Part shown: piece after piece, positions 8,018 through 16,264 of the stretch
Position numbering within the stretch: position 1 is the stretch's first letter
Layout: each line of letters begins with the position of its first letter
DNA from: UBA6814 sp040753075
GTDB taxonomy: Bacteria; Desulfobacterota; Desulfovibrionia; Desulfovibrionales; Desulfovibrionaceae
Reading direction: 5' to 3'
DNA length: 28,619 bases
Assembly: GCA_040753075.1 (NCBI GenBank)
Contig: JBFMHA010000045.1
Coordinates: 1-28,619 of the forward strand
Program-made: the position numbers and the translations under genes
The notes under the pieces: generated by a model
Told to the model about the DNA's origin: nothing
Databases searched by the model: none
The model's input: only the letters and a program-made list of their open reading frames with translations

Positions 8018-9492
8018 TGGCCGTCCTCCTTGCAGGGCAGGGTCAGGGTGAAGGTCGCGCCCTCGCCGGGCCGCGAGCGCACCGTGAGCCAGCCGCCGTG
8101 CTCCTCCACGATGCGTCGGGCGATGGACAGGCCCAGGCCGGTGCCCTCCTCCTTGGAGCTGACGAACGGCTCGAACACCGTGTCCAGCATGTCCTCGGGG
8201 ATGCCCGGCCCGGTGTCCGCCACCCGCACCACCGCCACCTTGCCCAGGGGGTCGGCGAAGCCCACCTCCTCGGACAGGGTGATGCCGCCGCCGGCGTGGC
8301 CCATGGCCTCGCAGGCGTTGAACACCAGGTTGGCCAGGACCTCCTTGAGCTGGTCCGGGTCCGCGTTGAGCAGAGGCAGGCGGCCGCCGCGCTGCACGGT
8401 GAGCGGAATCTCGTAGCTCTCCAGACGGTGGCGGGTGAGCAGCACGGTCATGTCCACCACGTCCGAGAGGCTGACCCGCTGCATCTTGAGCTTGGGCGGC
8501 CGGGAGAACTCCAGGAAGTTTCGGGCGATGCCGTCGATGTGCCCGATCTCCTCGGAGATGACCTGGAAGTCCTCCTTCTGCTCCGGGGCCAGGGCCAGGC
8601 TGCGGCCCAGGGAGAAGAGGCGGATCTTCACCGAGGTCAGGGGGTTGCGGATGCTGTGCGCCACGCCCGCGGCGAGCTTTCCGGTCATGGCCCATTTCTC
8701 GGCCTGGGCCATCTGCTCGCGGCTCTTGCGCAGCTTGCTCTGGGTCTGGTCCACGTCGTCCAGCAGGTCGCGCACCTTGCGGCCCAGGTCCTTGACCTCG
8801 TTGACGAGCAGGGGCTCGGAGCGGTCCCCGGAGTCCATCTCCCGGGCCAGCTGACGGATGGGAGCCAGGAGCTGGCGGGCCACGAAGACCGCCAGCACCA
8901 CGGCCAGGCCCAGGGCCAGGGGCATGGCCCCCAGGGCCGCGCCGCGCATGACCCGCAGCCGGCCGCGGGCCTCCTCGGCGGCGCGCTCCATGCGCTCCTC
9001 GTGCAGGGCCTTGAACTGTTCGCACAGGCCGCGCAGGGCGTGGAACTGCTCGCGCACTCCGCGGTGGAGCAGGGCGCCGCGCTCGCGCTCGCCGCGGGCG
9101 TAGAGGCCGATGACCTCGTCCCGGGAGGCCACGTAGCGGGCGTAGCCGGCCTCGATCTGGCGGAACAGGGTTCGGCCCACGTCGTCGCGCAGGGCGCTCC
9201 GGGCCCGCTCCTCCCAGGCCGCGAACTCGCGCTGGCTGGCGGCCAGCTCGTCCAGCCACCTGGGGTCCCCGTCCAGGAAATAGTAGGTGGCCAGGCCCTT
9301 CTGCATGACCAGGGCCGCAGCCAGCTTGTCCGCGGCCCGGTACGCCAGCATGTCCTCGTCGAAGACTCCGGCCAGCATGGCCTCCATGCGTCCGGCGTAC
9401 CACAGGGCGGTGGCGCCGCCGCCGATGGTCACCGCCACCAGCCCGGCCAGCATGGCGAACACCAGGGCGCGGATGGACAAACGACGCAGCAT
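8005..9492 (-). CDS. Membrane sensor histidine kinase, partner of the NtrC-type regulator
   Basis: The 495-residue product has a transmembrane helix (about 8-32), a periplasmic helical sensor region (about 33-184, rich in Glu, Arg and Ala, four-helix-bundle-like), and a second helix (about 185-207). A HAMP-like linker and coiled coil follow (about 208-265). The kinase core shows the H box GVAHSIRNPLTS with His279, the N box NLVFNACEAM, the G1 box DTGPGIP and the G2 box GTGLGLSIA. No PAS domain is apparent. The ATG at 9492 is preceded at promoter distance by TTGACG-N17-TATCGC, leaving almost no leader. The frame remains open upstream, antisense to umuDC, but that extension has no protein-like features. 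The ligand is unknown. Confidence 0.93.
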   Translation of the reverse strand: MLRRLSIRALVFAMLAGLVAVTIGGGATALWYAGRMEAMLAGVFDEDMLAYRAADKLAAALVMQKGLATYYFLDGDPRWLDELAASQREFAAWEERARSALRDDVGRTLFRQIEAGYARYVASRDEVIGLYARGERERGALLHRGVREQFHALRGLCEQFKALHEERMERAAEEARGRLRVMRGAALGAMPLALGLAVVLAVFVARQLLAPIRQLAREMDSGDRSEPLLVNEVKDLGRKVRDLLDDVDQTQSKLRKSREQMAQAEKWAMTGKLAAGVAHSIRNPLTSVKIRLFSLGRSLALAPEQKEDFQVISEEIGHIDGIARNFLEFSRPPKLKMQRVSLSDVVDMTVLLTRHRLESYEIPLTVQRGGRLPLLNADPDQLKEVLANLVFNACEAMGHAGGGITLSEEVGFADPLGKVAVVRVADTGPGIPEDMLDTVFEPFVSSKEEGTGLGLSIARRIVEEHGGWLTVRSRPGEGATFTLTLPCKEDGQWVR

Positions 9493-9498
9493 CCCGCG

Positions 9499-9527
9499 GC
9501 GATACCGGCCCCGGCCGGCTGCGTCAA
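9499..9527 (-). promoter_or_regulatory. Sigma-70-type promoter of the histidine kinase gene
   Basis: On the minus strand, -35 TTGACG (9522-9527) is followed by a 17-base spacer and -10 TATCGC (9499-9504). The ATG begins seven bases after the -10 box, so the transcript is predicted to be leaderless or nearly so. It shares the 102-base gap with the divergent umuD start. Confidence 0.5.
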
Positions 9528-9594
9528 GGGGCCTATATCCGGCGCAGGCCGTCCCGTTCCCAACCGCCCGCCCCTGTGCTAGGAGTATGGGGCC

Positions 9595-10068
9595 ATGCCT
9601 CGCCGCAAGGACACCGTGACGCCCCTGGCCGGAGCCCGGCCGCAGCCGGCCCTGGAAGTGCTCGGATTCGAGCCGGGCGCGCCGCTCAAGCTGCCGCTGT
9701 ACCTGGCCGCGGTGGCCGCGGGGTTCCCCTCGCCGGCCGACGACTTCATCGACCGCAGCCTGGACCTCAACGAGCACCTGGTGGCCCACCCGGCCGCCAC
9801 CTTCTTCGTGCGGGTGCACGGCGACTCCATGCAGGGCGCGAACATCCGCTCCGGCGACATCCTGGTGGTGGACCGGGCGCTTGCGCCCGCGGACAACAAG
9901 GTGGTGGTGGCGGCCCTGGACGGCGAGCTGACCGTGAAGCGCATCCGGGCGAAGAACGGCCGCCTGTTCCTGGCCCCGGAGAACCCCGCCTTCCCGCCCA
10001 TAGAAGTCACGCCCGAGGCCAGCTTCGAGATCTGGGGCGTGGTCACCTACGTGATTCATAAGCTCTAG
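9595..10068 (+). CDS. umuD: UmuD-like S24 peptidase, accessory subunit of DNA polymerase V
   Basis: The 157-residue product matches UmuD, which cleaves itself in response to RecA filaments to form UmuD' and activate UmuC for translesion synthesis. The cleavage site is visible as Ala42-Gly43 in AAGFPSPADDF; E. coli UmuD has CGFPSPA there. The catalytic dyad is Ser78 (HGDSMQ) and Lys115 (LTVKR). The N-terminal arm is about 18 residues longer than in E. coli. AGGAG lies nine bases before the ATG. umuC starts nine bases after the stop. I found no clear LexA box in the divergent gap before it, so SOS control is assumed from the family and not shown. Confidence 0.93.
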   Translation: MPRRKDTVTPLAGARPQPALEVLGFEPGAPLKLPLYLAAVAAGFPSPADDFIDRSLDLNEHLVAHPAATFFVRVHGDSMQGANIRSGDILVVDRALAPADNKVVVAALDGELTVKRIRAKNGRLFLAPENPAFPPIEVTPEASFEIWGVVTYVIHKL

Positions 10069-10077
10069 GCCACCGCC

Positions 10078-11376
10078 ATGCCCCTCCTCGCCCCCCTCTT
10101 CGCCCTGGTGGACTGCAACAGCTTCTACGCCTCGTGCGAGAAGGTCTTCGATCCGTCGCTCCGGGACGCGCCGGTGGTGGTGCTGTCCAACAACGACGGG
10201 TGCGTCATCGCCCGCTCGGCCGAGGCCAAGCGGCTGGGCATCGTCATGGGCGAGCCGGCCTTCCAGCGGGAGGACTTCTACCAGAGGCGCGGGGTGCGGG
10301 TGTTCTCCTCCAACTTCGCGCTGTACGGGGACATGAGCCGCCGGGTCATGGACGTGCTGGCCGACGCCTGCCCGGACCTGGAGGTCTACTCCATCGACGA
10401 GGCCTTCCTGCGCCTGGATACGGTGTGCGGCCCCCTGGCCGGCCGCGACCCGGCGGAGTTCTGCCGCGCCCTGCGGGCCAAGGTGCTGCGCTGGACCGGC
10501 ATCCCGGTTTCCATCGGCATCGCGTGCACCAAGACCCTGGCCAAGGCCGCCAACCGCCTGGCCAAGAAGCGCCCGGAGCACGGCGGGGTCTTCGCCCTGC
10601 CCGCGGGTCCGGGGGCGGATCAATACCTGGCGCGGATTCCGGTCGGCGACGTGTGGGGCGTGGGCCGCAAGTACGGCCGGCTCCTGGAGGGCCACGGCCG
10701 GCGCACGGCCCTGGACCTCAAGAACGCGCCCGACGCGTGGGTGAGGCGGGCCATGACCGTGCGCGGGCTCATGACCGCCTGGGAGTTGCGCGGCCGCTCC
10801 TGCCTGCCCCTGGAGGAGGCCCCGGCCCCCCGCAAGTCGGTGCTGGTCTCGCGCAGCTTCGGCCGGCCGGTGCGCACCTTCCAGGAGTTGGCCGAGGCGG
10901 TCTGCGCCTACGCGGCCCGGGCCGCGGAGAAGCTGCGCGCCGAGCAGGGCCGGGCCGGCGCGGTGCTGGCCTTCATCCTCACCGACCCGCACCAGCCGGA
11001 CCAGCCGCAGCACCGGGCCTCCCTGACCCTGACCGCGCCGCGGCCCACCAGCCGCACCCCCGAACTCATGGCCCTGGCGCGCGCCGCCCTGGAGCGCATC
11101 TACAGGCCCGGCCATACCTACAAGAAGGCCGGGGTCATGCTCCTGGACCTGGAGCACGGCCCGCGCCGACTGTCCCTGCTCCACCCGGAGACTCCCGCCG
11201 ACGCCAAGGCCGAGGCGCTCATGGCGGTGCTGGACGCGGTCAACGCCCGGCACGGCCGCGACGCCCTGCGCCCGGCATCCGCCGGCCTGGGCCGCCCCTG
11301 GCGCATGCGCCAGGCCCGCAAGTCGCCCCGCTACACCACGTCCTGGGACGAACTGGTGAAGGCGCGGGCTGGGTAA
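10078..11376 (+). CDS. umuC: Y-family DNA polymerase UmuC (DNA polymerase V catalytic subunit)
   Basis: The 432-residue product is a full-length UmuC. It begins with the palm motif FALVDCNSFYASCE (catalytic Asp12), then NNDGCVIARS (fingers) and YSIDEAFL with catalytic Asp107-Glu108. Helix-hairpin-helix-type DNA-binding and little-finger regions follow. With UmuD' it copies damaged DNA at the cost of errors. The gene is directly downstream of umuD and is very likely co-transcribed with it. The C-terminal end (about residues 405-432) is basic and typical of the family. Nothing suggests damage to the gene. Confidence 0.95.
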   Translation: MPLLAPLFALVDCNSFYASCEKVFDPSLRDAPVVVLSNNDGCVIARSAEAKRLGIVMGEPAFQREDFYQRRGVRVFSSNFALYGDMSRRVMDVLADACPDLEVYSIDEAFLRLDTVCGPLAGRDPAEFCRALRAKVLRWTGIPVSIGIACTKTLAKAANRLAKKRPEHGGVFALPAGPGADQYLARIPVGDVWGVGRKYGRLLEGHGRRTALDLKNAPDAWVRRAMTVRGLMTAWELRGRSCLPLEEAPAPRKSVLVSRSFGRPVRTFQELAEAVCAYAARAAEKLRAEQGRAGAVLAFILTDPHQPDQPQHRASLTLTAPRPTSRTPELMALARAALERIYRPGHTYKKAGVMLLDLEHGPRRLSLLHPETPADAKAEALMAVLDAVNARHGRDALRPASAGLGRPWRMRQARKSPRYTTSWDELVKARAG

Positions 11377-11450
11377 CGGGCCGCCCGGCTTTGCCTTTTC
11401 CCGCGGGGTTGGTGTATCCTGGAGCAAACCTGCCTTCCCGAGGAGGACCC

Positions 11451-12095
11451 ATGCCCGCCGCCAAGAAGCCCGCCGCCAAGGCCGCGCCCGCCAAAAAGAC
11501 CGCTCCCGCCAAGAAAGCCGCTCCGGCCAAGCAGCCCGCCCCGACGGCCAAGGCGCCCGCCGCCAAGGCCCCTGCGAAAAGGAGGGGCCCCCGGGTGGCC
11601 CTGTTCGTGGCCGACATCTACAACGACTTCGAGTTGTGGGTCCCCTTCTACCGGCTCAAGGAGGCCGGGGCCGAGGTGGTGGTGGCCGGCCCGGCCAAAG
11701 GCGAGTACAAGAGCAAGCACGGCCTGCCCTGCGTCGCCGGAGCGGCCTTCCGGGACCTCAAGGCCGCGGACTTCGACGCCCTGGTCATCCCGGGCGGCTA
11801 CGCCCCGGACATCATGCGCCGCTCCAAGGAGGCCCTGGCCTTCACCGCGGCCATGGACAAGGCGGGCAAGCCCGTGGCCTTCATCTGCCACGCGGGCTGG
11901 GTCCCGGCCTCGGCCGGCATCCTCAAGGGCCGCACCGTGACCTCCTACTTCGCCATCAAGGACGACCTGGTCCATGCCGGGGCCAACTGGGTGGACCAGG
12001 AGGTGGTGGTGGACAAGAACCTCATCACCAGCCGCACCCCCGCCGACCTCCCGGCCTTCTGCAAGACCCTGGTGGCGGCGCTGGGGCTGGCGTAG
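11451..12095 (+). CDS. DJ-1/PfpI family protein with a histone-like Lys/Ala/Pro N-terminal tail
   Basis: The 214-residue product has two parts. Residues 1-46 are built almost only of Lys, Ala and Pro with repeated APAKK units, ending in KRRG. Residues 48-214 are a DJ-1/PfpI domain (type-1 glutamine amidotransferase fold). It has the nucleophile-elbow Cys146 followed by His147 in FICHAGW, and an acidic Glu61 in NDFELW. Relatives act as proteases, chaperones or deglycases that remove methylglyoxal adducts from protein and guanine. I chose the ATG at 11451 because AGGAGG stands four bases before it; the open frame upstream belongs to no gene. The basic tail may bind nucleic acid. The neighbouring umuDC genes make a role in DNA or nucleotide repair plausible, though unproven. 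Confidence 0.88.
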   Translation: MPAAKKPAAKAAPAKKTAPAKKAAPAKQPAPTAKAPAAKAPAKRRGPRVALFVADIYNDFELWVPFYRLKEAGAEVVVAGPAKGEYKSKHGLPCVAGAAFRDLKAADFDALVIPGGYAPDIMRRSKEALAFTAAMDKAGKPVAFICHAGWVPASAGILKGRTVTSYFAIKDDLVHAGANWVDQEVVVDKNLITSRTPADLPAFCKTLVAALGLA

Positions 12096-12126
12096 ACGGC
12101 GAACCCGCCAGAGGCCGGGGCGGTCC

Positions 12127-12155
12127 TTGACCGTCCCGGCCCTTATACTTATATA
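12127..12155 (+). promoter_or_regulatory. Promoter overlapping the 5' end of hicA
   Basis: TTGACC (12127-12132), a 17-base spacer and TATATA (12150-12155). The local A+T-rich stretch stands out in this GC-rich region. The expected start of transcription is close to 12162, the position of the apparent first codon of hicA. HicB antitoxins usually repress such promoters through their ribbon-helix-helix domain. Confidence 0.6.
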
Positions 12156-12161
12156 CACACC

Positions 12162-12350
12162 ATACACAGCAGGGACATCCTGGCCCGTCTTGCTGCGGAG
12201 GGCTGGCAAAAGACCCATCAAGCCGGCAGCCACCAGAAATGGAAGAAAGACGGCCGCACGGTGACAGTCCCGCACCCGCGCAAGGTCATCCCGCCGGGCA
12301 CCCTGCGGAACATCTTCAAACAGGCCGGCTGGGACTGGCAGGAGAGATGA
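12162..12350 (+). CDS. hicA: HicA-like mRNA interferase toxin lacking a standard start codon
   Basis: This frame encodes a 62-residue protein matching HicA along its whole length. It has HSRDILARLAAEGW at the start, the catalytic GSH motif (His24 or so) in AGSHQKW, then TVTVPHPRKVIPPGTLRNI and FKQAGW. HicA cleaves mRNA using that His and a double-stranded RNA-binding-like fold. Where family members begin with Met, the codon is ATA. No ATG, GTG or TTG occurs in frame between the previous in-frame stop (12093-12095) and the conserved region. Either AUA starts a leaderless mRNA, or the toxin has lost its start codon while its antitoxin is kept. The stop overlaps the hicB start (ATGA), the usual hicAB arrangement. 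The ORF is too short for simple gene callers to report. Confidence 0.75.
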   Translation: MHSRDILARLAAEGWQKTHQAGSHQKWKKDGRTVTVPHPRKVIPPGTLRNIFKQAGWDWQER

Positions 12351-12745
12351 ACATGCTGTTCCCGGTGGTGATCCACAAGGACGAGGGCAGTTGCTATGGC
12401 GTGACCATCCCGGACATTCCCGGATGCTTCACCGCCGGCGACACCCTGGAGGAGGCGGTGGCCAACATCCAGGAGGCCGTGGCCGTGCATCTGGAGGGCG
12501 AGGAGCACATCCCCGCGCCCTCGCCGCTGGAGGCGCACCGCACCAACCCGGACTATGCAGGCGGCGCCTGGATGATGGTGGACATCGACACCTCGGCCCT
12601 GGGCAAGGCCAAGCGCATCAACATCACCATGCCCGAACGCATCCTGCGCGACGTGGACGCCAAGGCCCGCAAGCTCGGCCTCTCCCGCTCCGCCTTCCTG
12701 GCCCGCGCCGCGGTGCAGGCCCTGGGCAGGGAGAACCGGGCCTAG
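12347..12745 (+). CDS. hicB: HicB family antitoxin
   Basis: The 132-residue product has the N-terminal HicB partial-RNase-H-like domain. It opens MNMLFPVVIHKD and continues with YGVTIPDIPGCFTAGDTLEEAVANIQEA. A C-terminal ribbon-helix-helix segment follows (about 88-128, RINITMPERILRDVDAKARKLGLSRSAFLARAA), which binds the operator. It should neutralise HicA and repress the shared promoter. I chose the ATG at 12347, which overlaps the hicA stop; the frame open upstream of this point is the hicA region in another frame. The fold and order (toxin first) are standard for hicAB. Confidence 0.92.
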   Translation: MNMLFPVVIHKDEGSCYGVTIPDIPGCFTAGDTLEEAVANIQEAVAVHLEGEEHIPAPSPLEAHRTNPDYAGGAWMMVDIDTSALGKAKRINITMPERILRDVDAKARKLGLSRSAFLARAAVQALGRENRA

Positions 12746-12787
12746 ACGCGCCGCACCGGACCTCCTTCGTCCTCACTGCCCCACTCC

Positions 12788-13720
12788 ATGCCCGCGCCCC
12801 TGACCACCCCCGTGGCCCTGGTTCGCCAGGCGGGCTATGCGCCGGAGGGGCTGGCCGCCTCCGTCGACGCCCTGTTCACGGCCTGCGGCTTTTCGCCTCC
12901 GCGCGGGGCGCGGGTGCTGGTCAAGCCCAACCTGGTGGCCGCCACCCGCGGCCCCCTGGCCTGCTCCGAGCCCGCCGTGGTCGCCGCGGCCTGCGCCTGG
13001 CTGCTGGACCACGGGGCCCGGCCCTGGGTGGCCGACTCCCCGGCCTTCGGCACGGCCCGCGGCGTGGGCCGGGCCATCGGCCTGGCCGCGGCCCTGGCCC
13101 CCCTGGGCGTGCCCCTGCGCGGCCTGGGCCGGCCCCGGCGGCTGGCCCTGGACTTCGGGGGCGGGATCGGGGTGTCCCGCGACGCGCAGGAGGCGGACCT
13201 CATCCTGTCCCTGCCCCGGCTCAAGGCCCACGGCCAGATGCGCCTGACCGCCGGCGTGAAGAACCTCTTCGGCTGCGTGGTGGGCGCGCGCAAGCCCCTG
13301 GCCCACTCCCGCCACGGCGAGAAGGACAACCGCTTCGAGTCCGTGCTGGTGCAGGTCATGGCCGCCCTGCCCCCCGCCTTCACCCTGCTCGACGCGGTGG
13401 TGGCCATGTCCCGCACCGGCCCCACGGGCGGCGATCCGCTGAATCTCGGCCTGCTCGCCGCCAGCCCGAGCCCCGTGGCCCTGGACACCGCCCTGTTCAC
13501 GGCGTTGCGGCAAAGGCCGCAGGACATCGCCACCTGGGCCGAGTGCCTGCGCCGCGGCCTGCCCGGGGCGCGGCCGGAGGACATCACGTTTCCCCTGCTC
13601 CGGCCTGAGGACTTCGATTTCACCGGATTCACCGTGCCCGGCCGGCTCGACCCGGTGAGCTTCCACCCCCTGCGCCTGGCCAAGGGCGCGTGGAAACGGC
13701 TCAAGGCCCGATTCTCCTGA
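12788..13720 (+). CDS. DUF362 domain-containing protein
   Basis: The 310-residue product shows the DUF362 pattern. VLVKPNLVA lies near the N-terminus, LPRLKAHGQMRLTAGVKNLFG and a following Lys-His pair lie in the middle, and GPTGGDPLNLGLLAASPSPVALD lies toward the C-terminus. Many DUF362 proteins carry a C-terminal pair of 4Fe-4S motifs; this one has none and ends in a basic helix. The function of the family is not settled. No Shine-Dalgarno is evident before the ATG, and the gene begins 42 bases after hicB. It could be the last gene of the hicAB transcript, but there is no functional link I can argue for. Confidence 0.85.
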   Translation: MPAPLTTPVALVRQAGYAPEGLAASVDALFTACGFSPPRGARVLVKPNLVAATRGPLACSEPAVVAAACAWLLDHGARPWVADSPAFGTARGVGRAIGLAAALAPLGVPLRGLGRPRRLALDFGGGIGVSRDAQEADLILSLPRLKAHGQMRLTAGVKNLFGCVVGARKPLAHSRHGEKDNRFESVLVQVMAALPPAFTLLDAVVAMSRTGPTGGDPLNLGLLAASPSPVALDTALFTALRQRPQDIATWAECLRRGLPGARPEDITFPLLRPEDFDFTGFTVPGRLDPVSFHPLRLAKGAWKRLKARFS

Positions 13721-13819
13721 ACCGGCGGCCGGCTCCGCCCTCTTCCCGCCCCCCCCTCCCGGCCCGGAGCCAGGACCTTTCCCCGCGACTGAGCGGAAGA
13801 GGAAGCAGCAGGCCCCTGC

Positions 13820-13848
13820 TTGACCCCGGGCCGGGACCGGGCTACGCC
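13820..13848 (+). promoter_or_regulatory. Candidate promoter of hypF
   Basis: TTGACC (13820-13825), a 17-base spacer and TACGCC (13843-13848). The hypF ATG at 13857 is nine bases after the end of the -10 box and no ribosome binding site precedes it, so a leaderless or nearly leaderless message is predicted. The -10 box is weak. Confidence 0.4.
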
Positions 13849-13856
13849 CCATCCCC

Positions 13857-16250
13857 ATGGATTCCGCCGCGCTCCCCGTCCCGGAGGCCCCCCTCCGCCG
13901 CCGCCTGGTAGTGACCGGAGCGGTGCAGGGCGTGGGGTTCCGCCCCTTCGTGTACCGCCTGGCCGTGGGCCTCGAACTCGCCGGCACGGTGCGCAACACG
14001 CCCGAGGGCGTGGTCATCGAGGTACAGGGACCGGCGGCTGCGGTTGACGCGTTCTCCGCCCGCTTCCCGGCCGAACTGCCGCCCCTGGCCCGCATCGTGA
14101 CCCTGGAGAGCGCGGACCTCCCGGCCGAGCCGGACGCCGCAACGTTCCAGATCCTGGAGAGCACCGCCGGGGCGGGCCACTCCGTGCTCATCTCCCCGGA
14201 CGTCGCCACCTGCGACGCCTGCCTGGCGGACATGGCCGACCCGGCCAACCGGCGCTTCGCGTACCCCTTCACCAACTGCACGGACTGCGGGCCGCGCTAC
14301 ACCATCACCCGCTCCATCCCCTACGACCGGCCGGTCACGTCCATGGCCTGCTTTCCGCTCTGCCCCGCGTGCGCGGCCGAGTACCACGACCCCATGGACC
14401 GCCGCTTCCACGCCCAGCCCAACGCCTGCCCGGCGTGCGGGCCGCGGCTGTGGCTGGCGGACCGGGAGGGGACGCGGCTGGCCGAGGGCCGCGACGCCAT
14501 CCGCCGGGCCGCGGCGGAGTTGGCCACCGGCCGCATCCTGGCCCCCAAGGGCCTGGGCGGCTTCCACCTGGCCTGTGACGCGGCCAGCGACGCGGCAGTG
14601 GACGAACTGCGCTCCCGCAAGCGGCGCAAGGCCAAGCCCCTGGCCCTCATGGTCCCGGACCTGGAGACGGCCCGCCTTCTGGCCGACGTCCCTCCGGAGG
14701 AAGAGGCGCTGCTCGCGGGCCGGGAGCGGCCCATCGTCCTGTGCCGCCTGCGGCCCGAAGCGCCCCTGGCCCGCGCCGTCTCGCCGGACACGCCCTGGGT
14801 GGGCCTCATGCTGCCCTACACCCCGTTGCACCACGTGCTCCTGGCCGACTACCGCGCCGCGGCCGGGGGACGGCTCCCGGCGCTGGTCATGACCTCGGGC
14901 AACCTGTCCGAGGAGCCCATCGCCATCGGCAACCGGGAGGCCGCGTCGCGCCTGGCGCACCTGGCGGACCTGCTCCTGTTCCACGACCGGGACATCCTCA
15001 TCCGGGCCGACGACTCGGTGTGCCGGGTGGTGCGCGAGACGGACGGGCCGAGCCATGTCCAGTTCCTGCGCCGGGCGCGCGGGTTCACGCCGCGGCCGGT
15101 GTTCCTGGCGGACCTGGGGTCCGACAACGGCCCGACCGTCATGGGCGCCGGGCCGGAGTTGAAGAATACGCTCTGCCTGACCAAGGGCGGCCAGGCCTTC
15201 GTGTCCCAGCACATCGGGGACATGGAGAACCTGGAGACCCTGGCGTTCTTCACGGAGATGGAGGCCCACCTGCGGGACATCCTGCGGGTGGAGCCGGCGC
15301 TTGTCGTGCACGACAAGCACCCCGACTACCTGACCACCCGCTGGGCTTCCGAACGAGCGGAACAGACCGGGAAAGGCGCGCCCACCGCGGCTCTGCAGCA
15401 CCACGCGGCGCACGCCTTTGCCGTGCTGGCCGAGAACCGGTTCGAGGGCCGGGCCCTGGTCCTGGCCCTGGACGGCACCGGTTACGGCGAGGACGGCACG
15501 CTCTGGGGCGGGGAGCTGCTCCTGGCGGACACGGCGGGACCTGACTGGGAGCGCCTGGCCCACCTCGCGCCCCTGCGCCTGCCCGGCGGCGAGGCGGCGA
15601 TAAAAGAGCCCTGGCGCATCGCCCAGGCCGCGCTGTGGGGGCTGGACATCAAGGAGTCGGGCGAGAAGCCCTGGCCCTGGCTGGCCGAGTTCGGCCCGGC
15701 CTCGCGGCTGGTGGGCCAGATGCTGGCCAAGAACCTGAACTGCCCGGCGTCCACCAGCCTGGGCCGGCTCTTCGACGCGGCCGCGGCCCTGGCCGGGGCC
15801 GGGCTCACCGCGGAGTACGAGGCCCAGGCGGCGATACGGCTGGAGCACAGCCAGTATGCCGTAGCGTCCGAGCCCGCGGACCGGGCCTATCCCCTGCCCC
15901 TGCTGGCCGACCGCGCGCCCGCCCTGCTCAACACCCGGAGCACCTTCAAGGCGCTCTACGACGACTGGAAGGCCGGCGCGTCCACCGGCGCCATGGCCCG
16001 CCGCTTCCACGCCGGCCTCATCTCGGGCCTGGCCGCGGCTGCGGCGCACTTTGCGGAACTACTGGGAATCTCGACCGTTGGCTTGTCCGGCGGCTGCCTG
16101 CTCAACCTCACCCTCTCCGAACAGCTCCCCCCGGCCCTGCGCTCCCGCGGCCTGGACGTCCTGGTCCACACCGCCCTCCCCCCCGGCGACGCCTGCATCT
16201 CCCTGGGCCAGGCGGACTGGGGGCGACGGATGCTGGCCCGCCTGGACTAG
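13857..16250 (+). CDS. hypF: Carbamoyltransferase HypF ([NiFe]-hydrogenase maturation)
   Basis: The 797-residue product makes the carbamoyl group that HypE turns into the cyanide ligands of [NiFe] hydrogenases. All four parts are visible in order. An acylphosphatase domain comes first (about 13-100, VTGAVQGVGFRPFVYRL). Two zinc-finger units follow, each CxxC-x18-CxxC, starting near Cys119 and Cys169. Next is a YrdC-like domain (about 215-400, with LAPKGLGGFHLACDA and KRRKAKPLALM). Last is a Kae1-like carbamoyltransferase domain (about 410-797) with the metal-binding HHAAHAF, LALDGTGYGEDGTLWGGE and GLSGGCLLN. The length is normal and the gene is intact. No other hyp or hydrogenase gene is in the window. 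It ends 14 bases before the convergent ACR3 gene. Confidence 0.97.
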   Translation: MDSAALPVPEAPLRRRLVVTGAVQGVGFRPFVYRLAVGLELAGTVRNTPEGVVIEVQGPAAAVDAFSARFPAELPPLARIVTLESADLPAEPDAATFQILESTAGAGHSVLISPDVATCDACLADMADPANRRFAYPFTNCTDCGPRYTITRSIPYDRPVTSMACFPLCPACAAEYHDPMDRRFHAQPNACPACGPRLWLADREGTRLAEGRDAIRRAAAELATGRILAPKGLGGFHLACDAASDAAVDELRSRKRRKAKPLALMVPDLETARLLADVPPEEEALLAGRERPIVLCRLRPEAPLARAVSPDTPWVGLMLPYTPLHHVLLADYRAAAGGRLPALVMTSGNLSEEPIAIGNREAASRLAHLADLLLFHDRDILIRADDSVCRVVRETDGPSHVQFLRRARGFTPRPVFLADLGSDNGPTVMGAGPELKNTLCLTKGGQAFVSQHIGDMENLETLAFFTEMEAHLRDILRVEPALVVHDKHPDYLTTRWASERAEQTGKGAPTAALQHHAAHAFAVLAENRFEGRALVLALDGTGYGEDGTLWGGELLLADTAGPDWERLAHLAPLRLPGGEAAIKEPWRIAQAALWGLDIKESGEKPWPWLAEFGPASRLVGQMLAKNLNCPASTSLGRLFDAAAALAGAGLTAEYEAQAAIRLEHSQYAVASEPADRAYPLPLLADRAPALLNTRSTFKALYDDWKAGASTGAMARRFHAGLISGLAAAAAHFAELLGISTVGLSGGCLLNLTLSEQLPPALRSRGLDVLVHTALPPGDACISLGQADWGRRMLARLD

Positions 16251-16264
16251 CCGCGCCTCTCCTC

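Noticed and set aside
9493..9594. SOS operator in front of umuD.
   Set aside because: No convincing inverted repeat of a known deltaproteobacterial or enterobacterial LexA type is visible in the gap.
9493..11427. Long upstream extension of the histidine kinase frame across umuDC.
   Set aside because: The first membrane helix and a promoter mark the ATG at 9492; the extension is antisense to umuD and umuC and low in complexity.
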